Source of the DNA: Solobacterium sp.
GTDB lineage: Bacteria; Bacillota_I; Bacilli_A; Erysipelotrichales; Erysipelotrichaceae
NCBI GenBank assembly: GCA_017512555.1
Contig: JAFWFE010000045.1
Span: 1 to 64,000, forward strand
Length of the DNA: 64,000 nt
Direction of reading: 5' to 3'
Of this stretch, positions 51,056-60,103 are shown in pieces. Positions within the stretch are counted from its first letter, which is position 1. The number at the start of each line of letters is the position of its first letter. The notes beneath the pieces were generated by a model. It did not search any database, was not told the DNA's origin, and saw only the letters and a program-made list of their open reading frames with translations. The translations under genes were made by a program, and so were the position numbers.

Positions 51056-51271
51056 GCGATGAACAGAACAAGTAATCTGTCTGCTCAGAAAACAGAGATA
51101 TTCCGGCTGGTGTAAGGAATACTGAGGTTCAGATGAATACATCTGGGAGCTTCCTGTCTCAAAAGGCAGGACGTGATCCTCTGCGTTAAAGAGATAGATG
51201 AGGGCATGACTTGGTCATGAACTAAGGTGGTACCGCGCTCAGGCGTCCTTAGATCGGGCGCCTTTTGTTTT
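51056..51271 (+). promoter_or_regulatory. T-box leader (tyrosine) of tyrS
   Basis: The antiterminator T-box AAGGTGGTACCGCG is at 51224-51237, followed by a terminator (GGCGTCC with GGGCGCC, 51242-51262, then TTTTGTTTT). In stem I the specifier loop GAATACTGA offers TAC (51120-51122), a Tyr codon. Uncharged tRNA-Tyr would bind, stabilise the antiterminator and permit tyrS transcription. Confidence 0.93.
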
Positions 51272-51289
51272 GCGCCGGGAGGGAAAGAT

Positions 51290-52543
51290 ATGAACTTTAT
51301 TGAAGAACTGAAATGGCGTGGATTGATTAAAGATTGCACGGATTATGAATCTCTGACAGAGACATTGAAAACTCCGACAACGGTATACTGCGGCTTTGAC
51401 CCGACAGCGGATTCTCTTCATGTCGGACATCTGCAGCAGATTATTTTACTGCGCAGATACCAGAATGCCGGACACAGACCGATTGCGTTATGCGGCGGGT
51501 TTACCGGGATGATCGGCGATCCCAGACCTACAACCGAACGTAAACTTCTGACCCATGAGGAAGTCCTGTACAATGCGGAATGCATCAAGAAACAGCTGGC
51601 GAATTTCCTGTCGTTTGAGGGGGATAATGCCGCAATCATGGAGAATAACAATAACTGGCTGGGCAGTATGACTTTACTTGACTACCTGCGAGATTTCGGT
51701 AAGCTCTTCAATGTATCCTACATGTTACAGAAGGATACCATCAAGAAGAGACTGGACTCCGGAATTTCCTACACAGAATTCAGCTACACGATCCTGCAGG
51801 CAATCGACTTCCTGAGTTTGTTTGAAAAGTATTACTGTCAGGTACAGATCGGCGGTTCTGACCAGTGGGGTAACCTTACTACAGGTATAGAACTGATCCA
51901 TAAGGTTAAAGGGGATGAAGCCAAAGCCTACGGCATCACATCACCACTGATCACCAAGAGTGACGGATCGAAATTCGGTAAATCGGAAGGCAAGAATGTA
52001 TGGCTGGATCCTGCCCGTACAAATGCGTATGAATTCTACCAGTTCTGGGTCAATGTGGATGACGCGGACGTCATTGATTACCTGAAGAGATTAAGCCTGC
52101 GCAGTCCGGAAGAAATCATGGCTCTGGAAGCACAGATGAAAGAACACCCGGAACAGAGAGCAGCCCAGAAAGCTCTTGCGGAAGAACTGACCGGTATGGT
52201 CCACGGCGAAGAGGGCGTAGCTAAGGCACTGAAGATCACCAGCACGTTATTCAGCGGATCCATCCGTGACCTGAGTGCTGATGAACTTCGTGAAGGATTA
52301 AGTGATGCCGAGAAACATGATGTGCAGGATCAGACATTACTGGTAGATGCGCTTGTTCAGTCCGGTATTGCCAGTTCCAAGAGAGATGCACGCCAGCTGA
52401 TCCAGCAGGGATCCGTACAGGTGAACGGAATCAAGACGACGGATCTGAATGCAGTATTAGCGGTTCAGGATGCGTTTGATCAGGAATTCTCGATTATCAA
52501 GAAGGGTAAACGTAACTATTACGTGTTCAATTTTGTGAAGTAG
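51290..52543 (+). CDS. tyrS: Tyrosyl-tRNA synthetase
   Basis: 417 residues from the ATG at 51290 (GGAGGG upstream). Class I motifs: HVGHLQQ (HIGH) near 45 and KFGKSEGKN (KMSKS) near 230. The tyrosine pocket QIGGSDQWGN is near 192, and a C-terminal S4 RNA-binding domain (ASSKRDARQLIQQGSVQVNG) is near 360. It is controlled by the tyrosine T-box. Confidence 0.97.
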   Translation: MNFIEELKWRGLIKDCTDYESLTETLKTPTTVYCGFDPTADSLHVGHLQQIILLRRYQNAGHRPIALCGGFTGMIGDPRPTTERKLLTHEEVLYNAECIKKQLANFLSFEGDNAAIMENNNNWLGSMTLLDYLRDFGKLFNVSYMLQKDTIKKRLDSGISYTEFSYTILQAIDFLSLFEKYYCQVQIGGSDQWGNLTTGIELIHKVKGDEAKAYGITSPLITKSDGSKFGKSEGKNVWLDPARTNAYEFYQFWVNVDDADVIDYLKRLSLRSPEEIMALEAQMKEHPEQRAAQKALAEELTGMVHGEEGVAKALKITSTLFSGSIRDLSADELREGLSDAEKHDVQDQTLLVDALVQSGIASSKRDARQLIQQGSVQVNGIKTTDLNAVLAVQDAFDQEFSIIKKGKRNYYVFNFVK

Positions 52544-52551
52544 TGATGAAG

Positions 52552-52577
52552 ACAGGTACGGTATGTACCTGTTTTTC
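52552..52577 (+). terminator. Terminator after tyrS
   Basis: ACAGGTAC pairs with GTACCTGT around a five-base loop, followed by TTTT. Confidence 0.85.
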
Positions 52578-52619
52578 TTGGCAAAGACAGGAATAATACT
52601 CCGCATCCATGGATGGTTA

Positions 52620-52628
52620 TGATATAAT
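52620..52628 (+). promoter_or_regulatory. Extended -10 of a leaderless lipoprotein gene
   Basis: TGATATAAT with seven bases to the ATG at 52636. Confidence 0.6.
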
Positions 52629-52635
52629 TTCTTAC

Positions 52636-53205
52636 ATGAAAAAACTTTTTTTCGTGTTACTCTGTACGTTATTATGTGCCGGCTGCAATCGCAGTAAGTC
52701 CGATAAATCACAGGCAGCCAACGCGGCATATCAGGGATATTTTCAGGCAATCAGTGATAACAGCAGATTTGTCGGTGAATCGTATTATTATACAGTAAAT
52801 GGTTCAATGACACAGATGCCGGATGGTACTTACAGGTATTACATCTTTATCGAAGATCCGCAGATTGCCATGTATGATATTACTGTCCTGGCAGTAGAAA
52901 ACAGGCAGAAGTTTCCAGAAACAAGAAAGATGATGCCGTGTATCGGTATTTTTGAAGATACTGAATATTCCATGATTCCGTATCAGGTATATGCGGATGA
53001 AGGCTATGTAAAAGGTGTTGTGATCAGCGGTGAAAGCATTGATGATCATGTACATCTGGACATGCTGGTGGAATGGAAAGATAAGAACAGGGAAAAGACA
53101 CTCCGTGAGTATCTGTCTTATGAGTTGACAACTACGGAATTCTATCATGACGATGAGATCTCTGTTGAAGTGGAAGAAGAAACAGAAAGTGAAGATCAGT
53201 CATGA
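52636..53205 (+). CDS. Lipoprotein of unknown function
   Basis: 189 residues from the ATG at 52636. An upstream ATG is in frame but precedes the -10 box. Lipobox LLCAGC. The mature part is a compact alpha/beta domain (YYYTVNGSMTQMPDGTYRYY, then PQIAMYDITVLAVE) with an acidic C-terminus. No family recognised. The end overlaps the MurJ-like gene by four bases (ATGA), so it may work with that flippase. Confidence 0.72.
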   Translation: MKKLFFVLLCTLLCAGCNRSKSDKSQAANAAYQGYFQAISDNSRFVGESYYYTVNGSMTQMPDGTYRYYIFIEDPQIAMYDITVLAVENRQKFPETRKMMPCIGIFEDTEYSMIPYQVYADEGYVKGVVISGESIDDHVHLDMLVEWKDKNREKTLREYLSYELTTTEFYHDDEISVEVEEETESEDQS

Positions 53206-54863
53206 CAGAGAGTGGTAAGAAGAGAATCAAACAGTCCTTTATCATGGGTTCGCTGACCAGTTCTGCGGGCATTTTCATTGCAAAAGCTCTGGGACTGCTT
53301 TATGTCGTGCCTTTTACTTCTCTGGCAACAGAGAACAACATGATCTTCTATTCCTCCGCCTATACGTTTTACAGTGTATTGCTTCAGATTTGTACTGCCG
53401 GTCTTCCGTATGCGACTGCAGCAATCGTCGCAAAGTACGCGGACAGAGATGACTGGAAGTCGGTTATTCTTGTACGTAAATTAAGTACCGCAATCTTATG
53501 TTTATCCGGATTTATCATGGCGGTATTCTTCATGTTGATGTCAGGTCCTCTGGCTTCCCGCGTTCTCGGCGCAAGTGCTACGGCAGCGGATATCGACACA
53601 ATGAAGAAGACCTTTATCATACTGGCACTGGCTTTGTTTATTGTTCCGTTATTATCTTCATACAGAGGTTTCTACCAGGGTCTTAAAGATCTTAAGGTAT
53701 ATGCCAGCACACAGGTACTGGAACAGCTTGCGCGTGTGATCTTCCTTCTTGGTATGGGATGGATCACGGTACGTCTGTTAAAGATGGATAATATCTGGGC
53801 TGTGTATATGGCGGTTCTTTCCACAGGATTTGGGGCCTTGATCGGTGTTCTTTATTATGTTCATTACGATAAGAGACACTACGGACCAATCGCGCGTTCT
53901 GCCAGGGCACAGGAAACCGACGCGGTTGACCGGAATACTCTGATTCTCGAGATCTTCGCCTTCGGTCTCCCGTATCTTCTTTCCACGATCTTCGGTAATT
54001 CCCAGACGATTATTAATACCCGGTTTTTTGTGCCGGTAACGACAAGTCTGGGATTAAATTACGATACAGCCAAGTTACTATCCGGAATCATCCAGGTCCA
54101 GTGTGATAAGCTGACTTCTATACCACAGGTTCTCGGTATTGGTTTCTCAGCTGGTATCGTGCCTTATATGACGATTGCGCTGGAGAACAATAATCTGGTT
54201 GAATTACGCAAGAATATCACTGATTGTCTCGGTACTGTGCTGTTTATCGCGGTGCCGGTATGTTTCTGTATGTCGGTTCTGGCAAGACCTGTGTATTATG
54301 TGATGTACGGCGGCAGAAACCTGGATTATGGAGAGATCTGTCTGATGTATGCCGGATTGCTTGCACTGGTGACGACGATCACACCTATATGCAGTTCCAT
54401 GATGATGACGATCCGGCTGCGCAAGGAGAGTATTGTATATCTCTGTGTCGGCTTTATCGTCAAGTGTGTGAGTTTCTATCCGCTGATCCGTTATTTCGGA
54501 TATATCGGCGCAATCCTGTCCAGTGTATTATGTTCCGCAACGATCATCTTCCTGGATCTTTCCAAGATCAAAAACAAGTTTGACGTTACCTACGGAGGAG
54601 TATGGGTCCGTCTGTTTAAGATGATCATTGCCTGTATCTGTATGAATGCGGTGTTTGCGGTATTCAAACTGATCGGTTTCCAGATCTCTGAGACTTCACG
54701 TGTAGTGGCACTCGGACAGCTGGCTGTCTACGGGATCTGCGGTGTTTTGATGTATCTGTATGTTTCTTCGCTGATGAAGCTTCCGCAGGCGATTTTCGGT
54801 AAGAGTATGAAAGAGATCCTGCAGGCTGTATTCGGACGATTCCTGAGAAGAGGGAAACGATGA
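53202..54863 (+). CDS. MurJ/SpoVB-like lipid flippase
   Basis: 553 residues with about 14 helices. The N-terminus (KQSFIMGSLTSSAGIFIAKALGLLYVVPFT) is typical of the SpoVB/MurJ branch of the MOP superfamily, which flips peptidoglycan lipid II or related precursors. Position next to murC-region and RsuA genes fits a cell-wall role. The first codons overlap the lipoprotein stop by four bases, and its end overlaps the pseudouridine synthase start by four bases. Confidence 0.88.
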   Translation: MTESGKKRIKQSFIMGSLTSSAGIFIAKALGLLYVVPFTSLATENNMIFYSSAYTFYSVLLQICTAGLPYATAAIVAKYADRDDWKSVILVRKLSTAILCLSGFIMAVFFMLMSGPLASRVLGASATAADIDTMKKTFIILALALFIVPLLSSYRGFYQGLKDLKVYASTQVLEQLARVIFLLGMGWITVRLLKMDNIWAVYMAVLSTGFGALIGVLYYVHYDKRHYGPIARSARAQETDAVDRNTLILEIFAFGLPYLLSTIFGNSQTIINTRFFVPVTTSLGLNYDTAKLLSGIIQVQCDKLTSIPQVLGIGFSAGIVPYMTIALENNNLVELRKNITDCLGTVLFIAVPVCFCMSVLARPVYYVMYGGRNLDYGEICLMYAGLLALVTTITPICSSMMMTIRLRKESIVYLCVGFIVKCVSFYPLIRYFGYIGAILSSVLCSATIIFLDLSKIKNKFDVTYGGVWVRLFKMIIACICMNAVFAVFKLIGFQISETSRVVALGQLAVYGICGVLMYLYVSSLMKLPQAIFGKSMKEILQAVFGRFLRRGKR

Positions 54864-55582
54864 AGATCCGTATTGATAAGCTCTTATCGAATCTTGGATA
54901 CGGTACCCGTTCAGAGGTTCATAAGTATATTAAAAACGGTTATGTTCTGATCAACGGAGAGATTCTGAAAGATCAAGGTTATCGTGTAGATACAGAACAA
55001 GATATCATTGTATTTGATGATGAGATCGTAGAGTATCAAGAATACTTTTATTTTATGTTGAACAAGCCTGCAGGTTATATTACTGCCGTACAGGGACAGG
55101 AACCTGTAGTCATGGACCTGATTGAAGAAAAGATCAAGGGTTTGTTTCCCTGCGGAAGACTGGATAAAGATACTACCGGGTTATTGTTGATCACCAATGA
55201 CGGTCCGCTGGCACATCAACTGCTTTCACCACGGTATGAAACAGAAAAAGAATATGTAGTCAATACCAGGGACAGGATCGATCAGGACCAGGTACGACGT
55301 ATAGAACTGGGAATTACATTAGGGGATGGCACCAGATATCGTCCCGCAAAGATCACAGATATTCAAAATAATAGTTGTCATATTACCGTTACCGAAGGGC
55401 AGTACCATGAAGTAAAAAACATGTTTCTGGCTGTTGGCAACGAAGTTGTTCAACTAAAAAGAATCAGAATGAAGAATCTGATTCTTGATGAGTCTCTGGC
55501 AGAAGGAGAGTACCGCCCTTTATCCGAAGAAGAAGTACACTCTCTTAAAACATACTGGAAGGCAGGGCATCAGGCAGGATAA
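54860..55582 (+). CDS. RsuA-family 16S rRNA pseudouridine synthase
   Basis: 240 residues. An N-terminal S4 domain (RIDKLLSNLGYGTRSEVHKYIKNG) is followed by the catalytic GRLDKDTTGLLLITNDG near 97, where the Asp is the nucleophile. The length and S4 domain fit RsuA (U516 of 16S rRNA) rather than RluB. The end overlaps the convergent ispH by 38 bases. Confidence 0.92.
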   Translation: MKIRIDKLLSNLGYGTRSEVHKYIKNGYVLINGEILKDQGYRVDTEQDIIVFDDEIVEYQEYFYFMLNKPAGYITAVQGQEPVVMDLIEEKIKGLFPCGRLDKDTTGLLLITNDGPLAHQLLSPRYETEKEYVVNTRDRIDQDQVRRIELGITLGDGTRYRPAKITDIQNNSCHITVTEGQYHEVKNMFLAVGNEVVQLKRIRMKNLILDESLAEGEYRPLSEEEVHSLKTYWKAGHQAG

Positions 55583-56450
55583 ACTGTCCGGTTTCCGCGT
55601 ACTGATTCAGTACAGAAATTACTTGTTCCGTTAAGACAGATGGTGTTGAGGAACCGCTGGTTACCGCAATACGATCTGTTTTTTTTAACATCTCCGGTTT
55701 CAGTTCCAGGGCATGTTCGATAAGATAAGAACGGGGAATCCCGGCATCTACACCGCATTTCTTCAACTGGTTGGAATTGTTGGAGTGAGGATCACCGACA
55801 ACGATCAGGACGTCCACATTCTTCAGTTCCAGTACAGCTTTCTGGCGGATCGTCGTAGCGTTGCAGATCTCGTTCATCAGGATCGCATCCGGATACAAGG
55901 ATAAACAATGCCGGATTAGTTTTTCCGTATCCATCATACTCAATGTGGTCTGACAGGTGATCAGAGGATGATCCAGGGCAGGCAGGGAAGAGGCTTCCTC
56001 CAGGGAAGAAACCAGATATACACGATTGCTCAGCCCGACAACACCTTCCGCTTCCGGATGATTGTGCTTGCCGATATAGATGACGTCATGAGATTTACAG
56101 TGTTCTCGTACAATATCATGAGTGGTTTTGACATCCCTGCATGTCGCATCTACGATGATCAATCCTTTATCTTCAGCTTTTTTGTATACAGCATCACTGA
56201 CACCGTGGGCGGTAAAGATAACGACACCGTGGTCGATCTGGTCAAGTAACTCCAGACGTGAACAGTGATTGTCTTCCAGACAGATCACACCGGCTTTCTT
56301 GAATTCCTGCACGATATACTGGTTATGTACGATCATCCCCAGCATATATACCGGTATATCCGGATAATCTTGAATTGTCTGTTTGGCAATCTGTATCGCT
56401 TGTATAACACCCCGGCAATATCCGCGGGGACTGACCTTGATGATTTCCAT
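55545..56450 (-). CDS. ispH: 4-hydroxy-3-methylbut-2-enyl diphosphate reductase
   Basis: 301 residues. The three iron-sulphur cysteines are visible in GYCRGVIQAI (about 13), DATCRDVKT (about 98) and NEICNATTIRQ (about 192). The catalytic glutamate region follows FTAHGVSDAV. It makes IPP and DMAPP in the last MEP step. ispG, the preceding step, lies at 58748-59809 on the same strand but not adjacent. Confidence 0.95.
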   Translation of the reverse strand: MEIIKVSPRGYCRGVIQAIQIAKQTIQDYPDIPVYMLGMIVHNQYIVQEFKKAGVICLEDNHCSRLELLDQIDHGVVIFTAHGVSDAVYKKAEDKGLIIVDATCRDVKTTHDIVREHCKSHDVIYIGKHNHPEAEGVVGLSNRVYLVSSLEEASSLPALDHPLITCQTTLSMMDTEKLIRHCLSLYPDAILMNEICNATTIRQKAVLELKNVDVLIVVGDPHSNNSNQLKKCGVDAGIPRSYLIEHALELKPEMLKKTDRIAVTSGSSTPSVLTEQVISVLNQYAETGQFILPDALPSSMF

Positions 56451-56515
56451 ATCTGTATCCTTTTCTAGAAAAACTGTTATAATAACAACGCTAATTATAC
56501 GAAATGAGATAAGTT

Positions 56516-57877
56516 ATGAAAAGATTTGAAGAGATGAACTTAAAAGAGAAAACTCTGGAATTTATCAGGAATAACGGTTTTACGGAACCTACACCGATTC
56601 AGGAAAAGGTGATTCCTGCCGTTTTGAAGAGAAAAGATATCGTAGGTTTAAGTAAGACAGGTACCGGTAAGACACATGCGTATCTGATTCCCATCATGGA
56701 GATGGCAGACAGCAGAGCGGAGAATCCTTTTGCGGTGATTACAGCACCGACCAGGGAACTGGCAACACAGATCTATGAAAACGCCAAGGTAATGAACCAG
56801 ACCGATCCGGATCTGAGGATATCTTTATTTATCGGCGGCAGACAGAAGAGTACCATGGTTGAACAACTGAAACGAGAACAACCGCATATCGTCATCGGTA
56901 CTCCCGGAAGAATCAGAGATTTGTTTCTAAATGAAGGTGTACTGCGTATTGACAAGGCTTCCATGCTGGTCGTTGATGAAGCAGATATGACGCTGGAATA
57001 CGGTTTTCTCAATGAGATTGACGCGTTTGCGGGAAGAATGGGAGAAGGACTGCAGATGCTGGCATTCAGTGCTACCATCCCGGAACAGCTGAAACCATTC
57101 CTGAAAAAGTACATGCACCATCCTTTGACCATGAAGATCGAAGAAGATCTGTCTTTTGACCCCAAGATCACGCATATTCTGGTGCCGTGCTATCACCATA
57201 CTTATGCGGAAACCGTGAAATCAATATTACCCGGATTCCAGCCGTATGTATGTGTGATCTTTGCGAATACACGTGATGAGGCAGAAGAAATTGCCGGTGA
57301 ATTACGCAAAGACGGAATTAACGTTACAGAGATCCATGGCAACCTGGAGAGCAGAAAACGTAAACAGGCATTGAAAGATCTGCAGAGCGCGAAGAATACC
57401 TATGTAGTCGCTACCGATCTGGCTGCCAGAGGTATCGATATCCGTATGATCACACATGTGATTTCCTGCGGATTTCCCAGTGATCTGTCTTATTATATTC
57501 ATCGTTCAGGCAGAACAGCACGCGCAGGTTCTACCGGAATTTGCTATGCGTTATACAAAGATGAAGACCGTAAAGCCATACGCTCCTTACAGAAGTCCGG
57601 CATCCGGTTCAAACACCAGAGGTATCACAACAATACCTGGAATGATCTCAAACCGTTCGGTTCGGAAAACCGCAAGGAAGATGACCTGAAGATTGAAATC
57701 TCCAAAATGATGACCAAGAAGAATACCAAGGTCAAGCCAGGATATAAGAAGAAGAGAGAACGTGCCATCGAGGAACTGCATAGAAAGAAGAAGAGAGACT
57801 TTATCCGTTCCAAGATCAAAGAAGAAAAGAAAGCTTATTTTAAGGAAAAACAGAAAGCTGCAGGGAAAAAGGGATGA
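56516..57877 (+). CDS. DEAD-box RNA helicase
   Basis: 453 residues. Q motif (FTEPTPIQEKVIPAVL), SKTGTGKTHAYLIP (Walker A), APTRELATQI, VVDEADMTLEYGF (DEAD), FSATIP and the C-terminal YIHRSGRTARAG are all present. A basic KKKR-rich tail of about 80 residues could bind rRNA. The stop overlaps the nfo start (ATGA). Likely roles are ribosome assembly or RNA decay; the specific paralogue is not assigned. Confidence 0.92.
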   Translation: MKRFEEMNLKEKTLEFIRNNGFTEPTPIQEKVIPAVLKRKDIVGLSKTGTGKTHAYLIPIMEMADSRAENPFAVITAPTRELATQIYENAKVMNQTDPDLRISLFIGGRQKSTMVEQLKREQPHIVIGTPGRIRDLFLNEGVLRIDKASMLVVDEADMTLEYGFLNEIDAFAGRMGEGLQMLAFSATIPEQLKPFLKKYMHHPLTMKIEEDLSFDPKITHILVPCYHHTYAETVKSILPGFQPYVCVIFANTRDEAEEIAGELRKDGINVTEIHGNLESRKRKQALKDLQSAKNTYVVATDLAARGIDIRMITHVISCGFPSDLSYYIHRSGRTARAGSTGICYALYKDEDRKAIRSLQKSGIRFKHQRYHNNTWNDLKPFGSENRKEDDLKIEISKMMTKKNTKVKPGYKKKRERAIEELHRKKKRDFIRSKIKEEKKAYFKEKQKAAGKKG

Positions 57878-58716
57878 TATTGGGAAGTCATGTGAAAATG
57901 ACTGCGGATCTGTATCTGGAAGGATCGGTAAAGGAAGCCTTGAGTTATGAAGCAAACGCCATGATGATCTATACCGGTGCACCGCAGAATACCAAGCGTA
58001 TACCGGTAGAACGCCTGCATATCCAGGAAGCTCATCAACTGATGCAGGAACATGGTATATCCCCGGAACATCTGATCATCCATGCGCCGTACATCATCAA
58101 CCCGGCAAACTCGGTCAAGCCGGAAGTGGCAGAACTGGCTGTAGAATTCCTGCAGATGGAGATTCAGCGGACCAAAGCCATTGGCAGTAAATATATTGTT
58201 CTCCATCCAGGTTCTTATACAACAACAGATATAGAGACAGGAATCCGCACGATCATCTCCCAACTGAATAGTATCAGGGACATCCCTGATGGAATCATGA
58301 TCTGTCTGGAAACGATGGCCGGAAAGGGCAGTGAAGTAGGTTATCGATTTGAACAACTGGCAGAAATCTATGAAGGACTCGAACTAAAGGAACACTATGC
58401 GGTATGTTTCGATACCTGTCACACACATGATGCCGGATATGACCTCACGGATCTGGACAGTGTTCTGGATGAGTTTGATCACTATCTTGGGATGGATAAG
58501 ATGAAGGTGATCCACCTGAATGATTCCAAGAATATCCGCGGTGCCCGAAAAGACAGGCATGCGAATCTTGGACAGGGAATGATCGGATTTGATACATTGT
58601 ACAATGTCTGTACACATCCAAGACTGGAAGAGATACCCAAGATCCTGGAAACACCGTATATTGACGGTAAACCTCCGTATAAAGAAGAAATAGAGATGCT
58701 GAAGAACGGAGTCTAA
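57874..58716 (+). CDS. nfo: Endonuclease IV (AP endonuclease)
   Basis: 280 residues, TIM-barrel. Metal ligands appear in LIIHAPYIIN, YIVLHPGSY, ICLETMAGKGSE and CFDTCHTHDAGYD, and the HLNDSKN and DRHANLGQG motifs are diagnostic. It cleaves DNA at abasic sites. Coupled to the helicase gene by overlap. Confidence 0.95.
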   Translation: MILGSHVKMTADLYLEGSVKEALSYEANAMMIYTGAPQNTKRIPVERLHIQEAHQLMQEHGISPEHLIIHAPYIINPANSVKPEVAELAVEFLQMEIQRTKAIGSKYIVLHPGSYTTTDIETGIRTIISQLNSIRDIPDGIMICLETMAGKGSEVGYRFEQLAEIYEGLELKEHYAVCFDTCHTHDAGYDLTDLDSVLDEFDHYLGMDKMKVIHLNDSKNIRGARKDRHANLGQGMIGFDTLYNVCTHPRLEEIPKILETPYIDGKPPYKEEIEMLKNGV

Positions 58717-58732
58717 GATCCGGATTTATTAA

Positions 58733-58760
58733 AAAATGCTTAGTAACCTAAGCATTTTCT
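58733..58760. terminator. Bidirectional terminator between nfo and ispG
   Basis: AAAATGCTTAG pairs with CTAAGCATTTT around a TAAC loop. It overlaps the ispG stop region. Confidence 0.85.
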
Positions 58761-59809
58761 TTTAGAATATTCAGGATTTCTGTTTTCAGAGCTTCCGCAA
58801 GCTGGTCCTGCGGTACCGTACGAAGTATCTTGCCATGACGGAATAGTATACCGCTGTCAGAACCTCCGGCAATCCCTACATCAGCACGTGAAGCTTCCTG
58901 TACACCGTTGACCGGACAACCCATGACAGCAACGATGATATCACTGTGTATTGTGGATAGGAAGTCTTCCATCTCCTTGACAATCGGCAGCATATCATAC
59001 TGGATACGTCCGCAGGTAGGGCAGGCAATCAGATCCGGAACACCTTTGATCAAGTCAAAACACTTCAGTAATTGTTTACCGATGATTAGTTCATCTTTCG
59101 GTGGACCGGATACGGAAATACGAATCGTGTCACCGATACCTTCATGTAAAAGTGTACCCAGGGCAGCAGAAGATTTCACAGCACTTTCGGTAAAACCACC
59201 GGCTTCTGTAACACCCAGATGAAGAGGATAAGGATAATGTTCTGCGGCAGCTTCATATGCTGCAATCGTCAAAGCCGGACTGCTGGACTTGAATGACAGA
59301 CAGATATCATGGAAATCCAGTTCTTCCAGAATCTGTACATGACGATCTGCGCTGGCAATCATCGCTTCCGCGGTAGCTCCATACTGATCCAGGAACTGTT
59401 TCTCCAGAGAACCGCTGTTTATACCGATACGAATCGGTATGTGTTTCTCCTTGCAGGCTTTTACTACAGCTTCTGTATGTGCTCTTGAACCGATATTCCC
59501 CGGATTGATCCGTACGGCATCGATACCGCCTTCAATGGATTTTAACGCAAGCAGGTAATTGAAGTGGATATCCGCAACCAGCGGTACATTTGTATTCTCT
59601 CTGATTACAGGAATAGCGTTGGCGTCTTCTTCATCCAGTACAGCCATACGTACGATCTCACATCCATGTTCTGCCAGTTCGTTGATCTGCGCGATACTGC
59701 CCTCAATATTCTTTGCCGGAACATTGGTCATGGACTGCAAGATGCATTTATTCTGTCCGCCGATCTGTATGTTTCTTACATATATCGGCCTGGTTTCTGT
59801 TCTTTTCAT
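58748..59809 (-). CDS. ispG: 4-hydroxy-3-methylbut-2-en-1-yl diphosphate synthase
   Basis: 353 residues. N-terminal TIM-barrel (QSMTNVPAKNIEGSIAQI; RINPGNIG near 100) and C-terminal iron-sulphur domain with CPTCGRIQYD near 265 and VMGCPVNG near 297. It converts MEcPP to HMBPP in the MEP pathway, feeding IspH. A GGAGG site lies upstream. Confidence 0.96.
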   Translation of the reverse strand: MKRTETRPIYVRNIQIGGQNKCILQSMTNVPAKNIEGSIAQINELAEHGCEIVRMAVLDEEDANAIPVIRENTNVPLVADIHFNYLLALKSIEGGIDAVRINPGNIGSRAHTEAVVKACKEKHIPIRIGINSGSLEKQFLDQYGATAEAMIASADRHVQILEELDFHDICLSFKSSSPALTIAAYEAAAEHYPYPLHLGVTEAGGFTESAVKSSAALGTLLHEGIGDTIRISVSGPPKDELIIGKQLLKCFDLIKGVPDLIACPTCGRIQYDMLPIVKEMEDFLSTIHSDIIVAVMGCPVNGVQEASRADVGIAGGSDSGILFRHGKILRTVPQDQLAEALKTEILNILKENA

Positions 59810-59867
59810 ATAACCTCCGTTATTTTCTAAATTATACTGAATTCCAAATATTATTGATATATATTGT

Positions 59868-59896
59868 TGGAAATAGTTTTTTCTTTATGTTATACT
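59868..59896 (+). promoter_or_regulatory. rpmG promoter
   Basis: TTGGAA at 59868-59873 and TATACT at 59891-59896, 17-base spacer. AGGAGG follows. Confidence 0.6.
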
Positions 59897-59926
59897 CTTT
59901 CTTGCATAGTCAGGAGGTAGGTAGTC

Positions 59927-60079
59927 ATGCCCAGAGAAAATATCACATTCAAGTGCAGCGTTTGCGGTGAAGAAAACTACATCGGCACAAGAAATAAACG
60001 TAAACATGCGGAGAAAATGGAAATTAACAAATACTGTCCGCGCTGCAATAAAAAGACCGTTCATAAGGAGAAAAAATAA
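59927..60079 (+). CDS. rpmG: 50S ribosomal protein L33
   Basis: 50 residues. The zinc-binding form: C-x2-C (KCSVCGEENY) and C-x2-C (YCPRCNKKT), with RNKRKHAEKMEINKYCP in the middle. A perfect AGGAGG precedes the ATG. Monocistronic with its own terminator. Confidence 0.95.
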   Translation: MPRENITFKCSVCGEENYIGTRNKRKHAEKMEINKYCPRCNKKTVHKEKK

Positions 60080-60097
60080 CCGTTCAGGTTATTTTTT
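60073..60097 (+). terminator. rpmG terminator overlapping the stop and the next gene's start region
   Basis: AAAATAACC pairs with GGTTATTTT around GTTCA; the stem begins inside the rpmG stop. The T tract ends only six bases before the next ATG at 60104. Confidence 0.8.
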
Positions 60098-60103
60098 AAC
60101 ATC

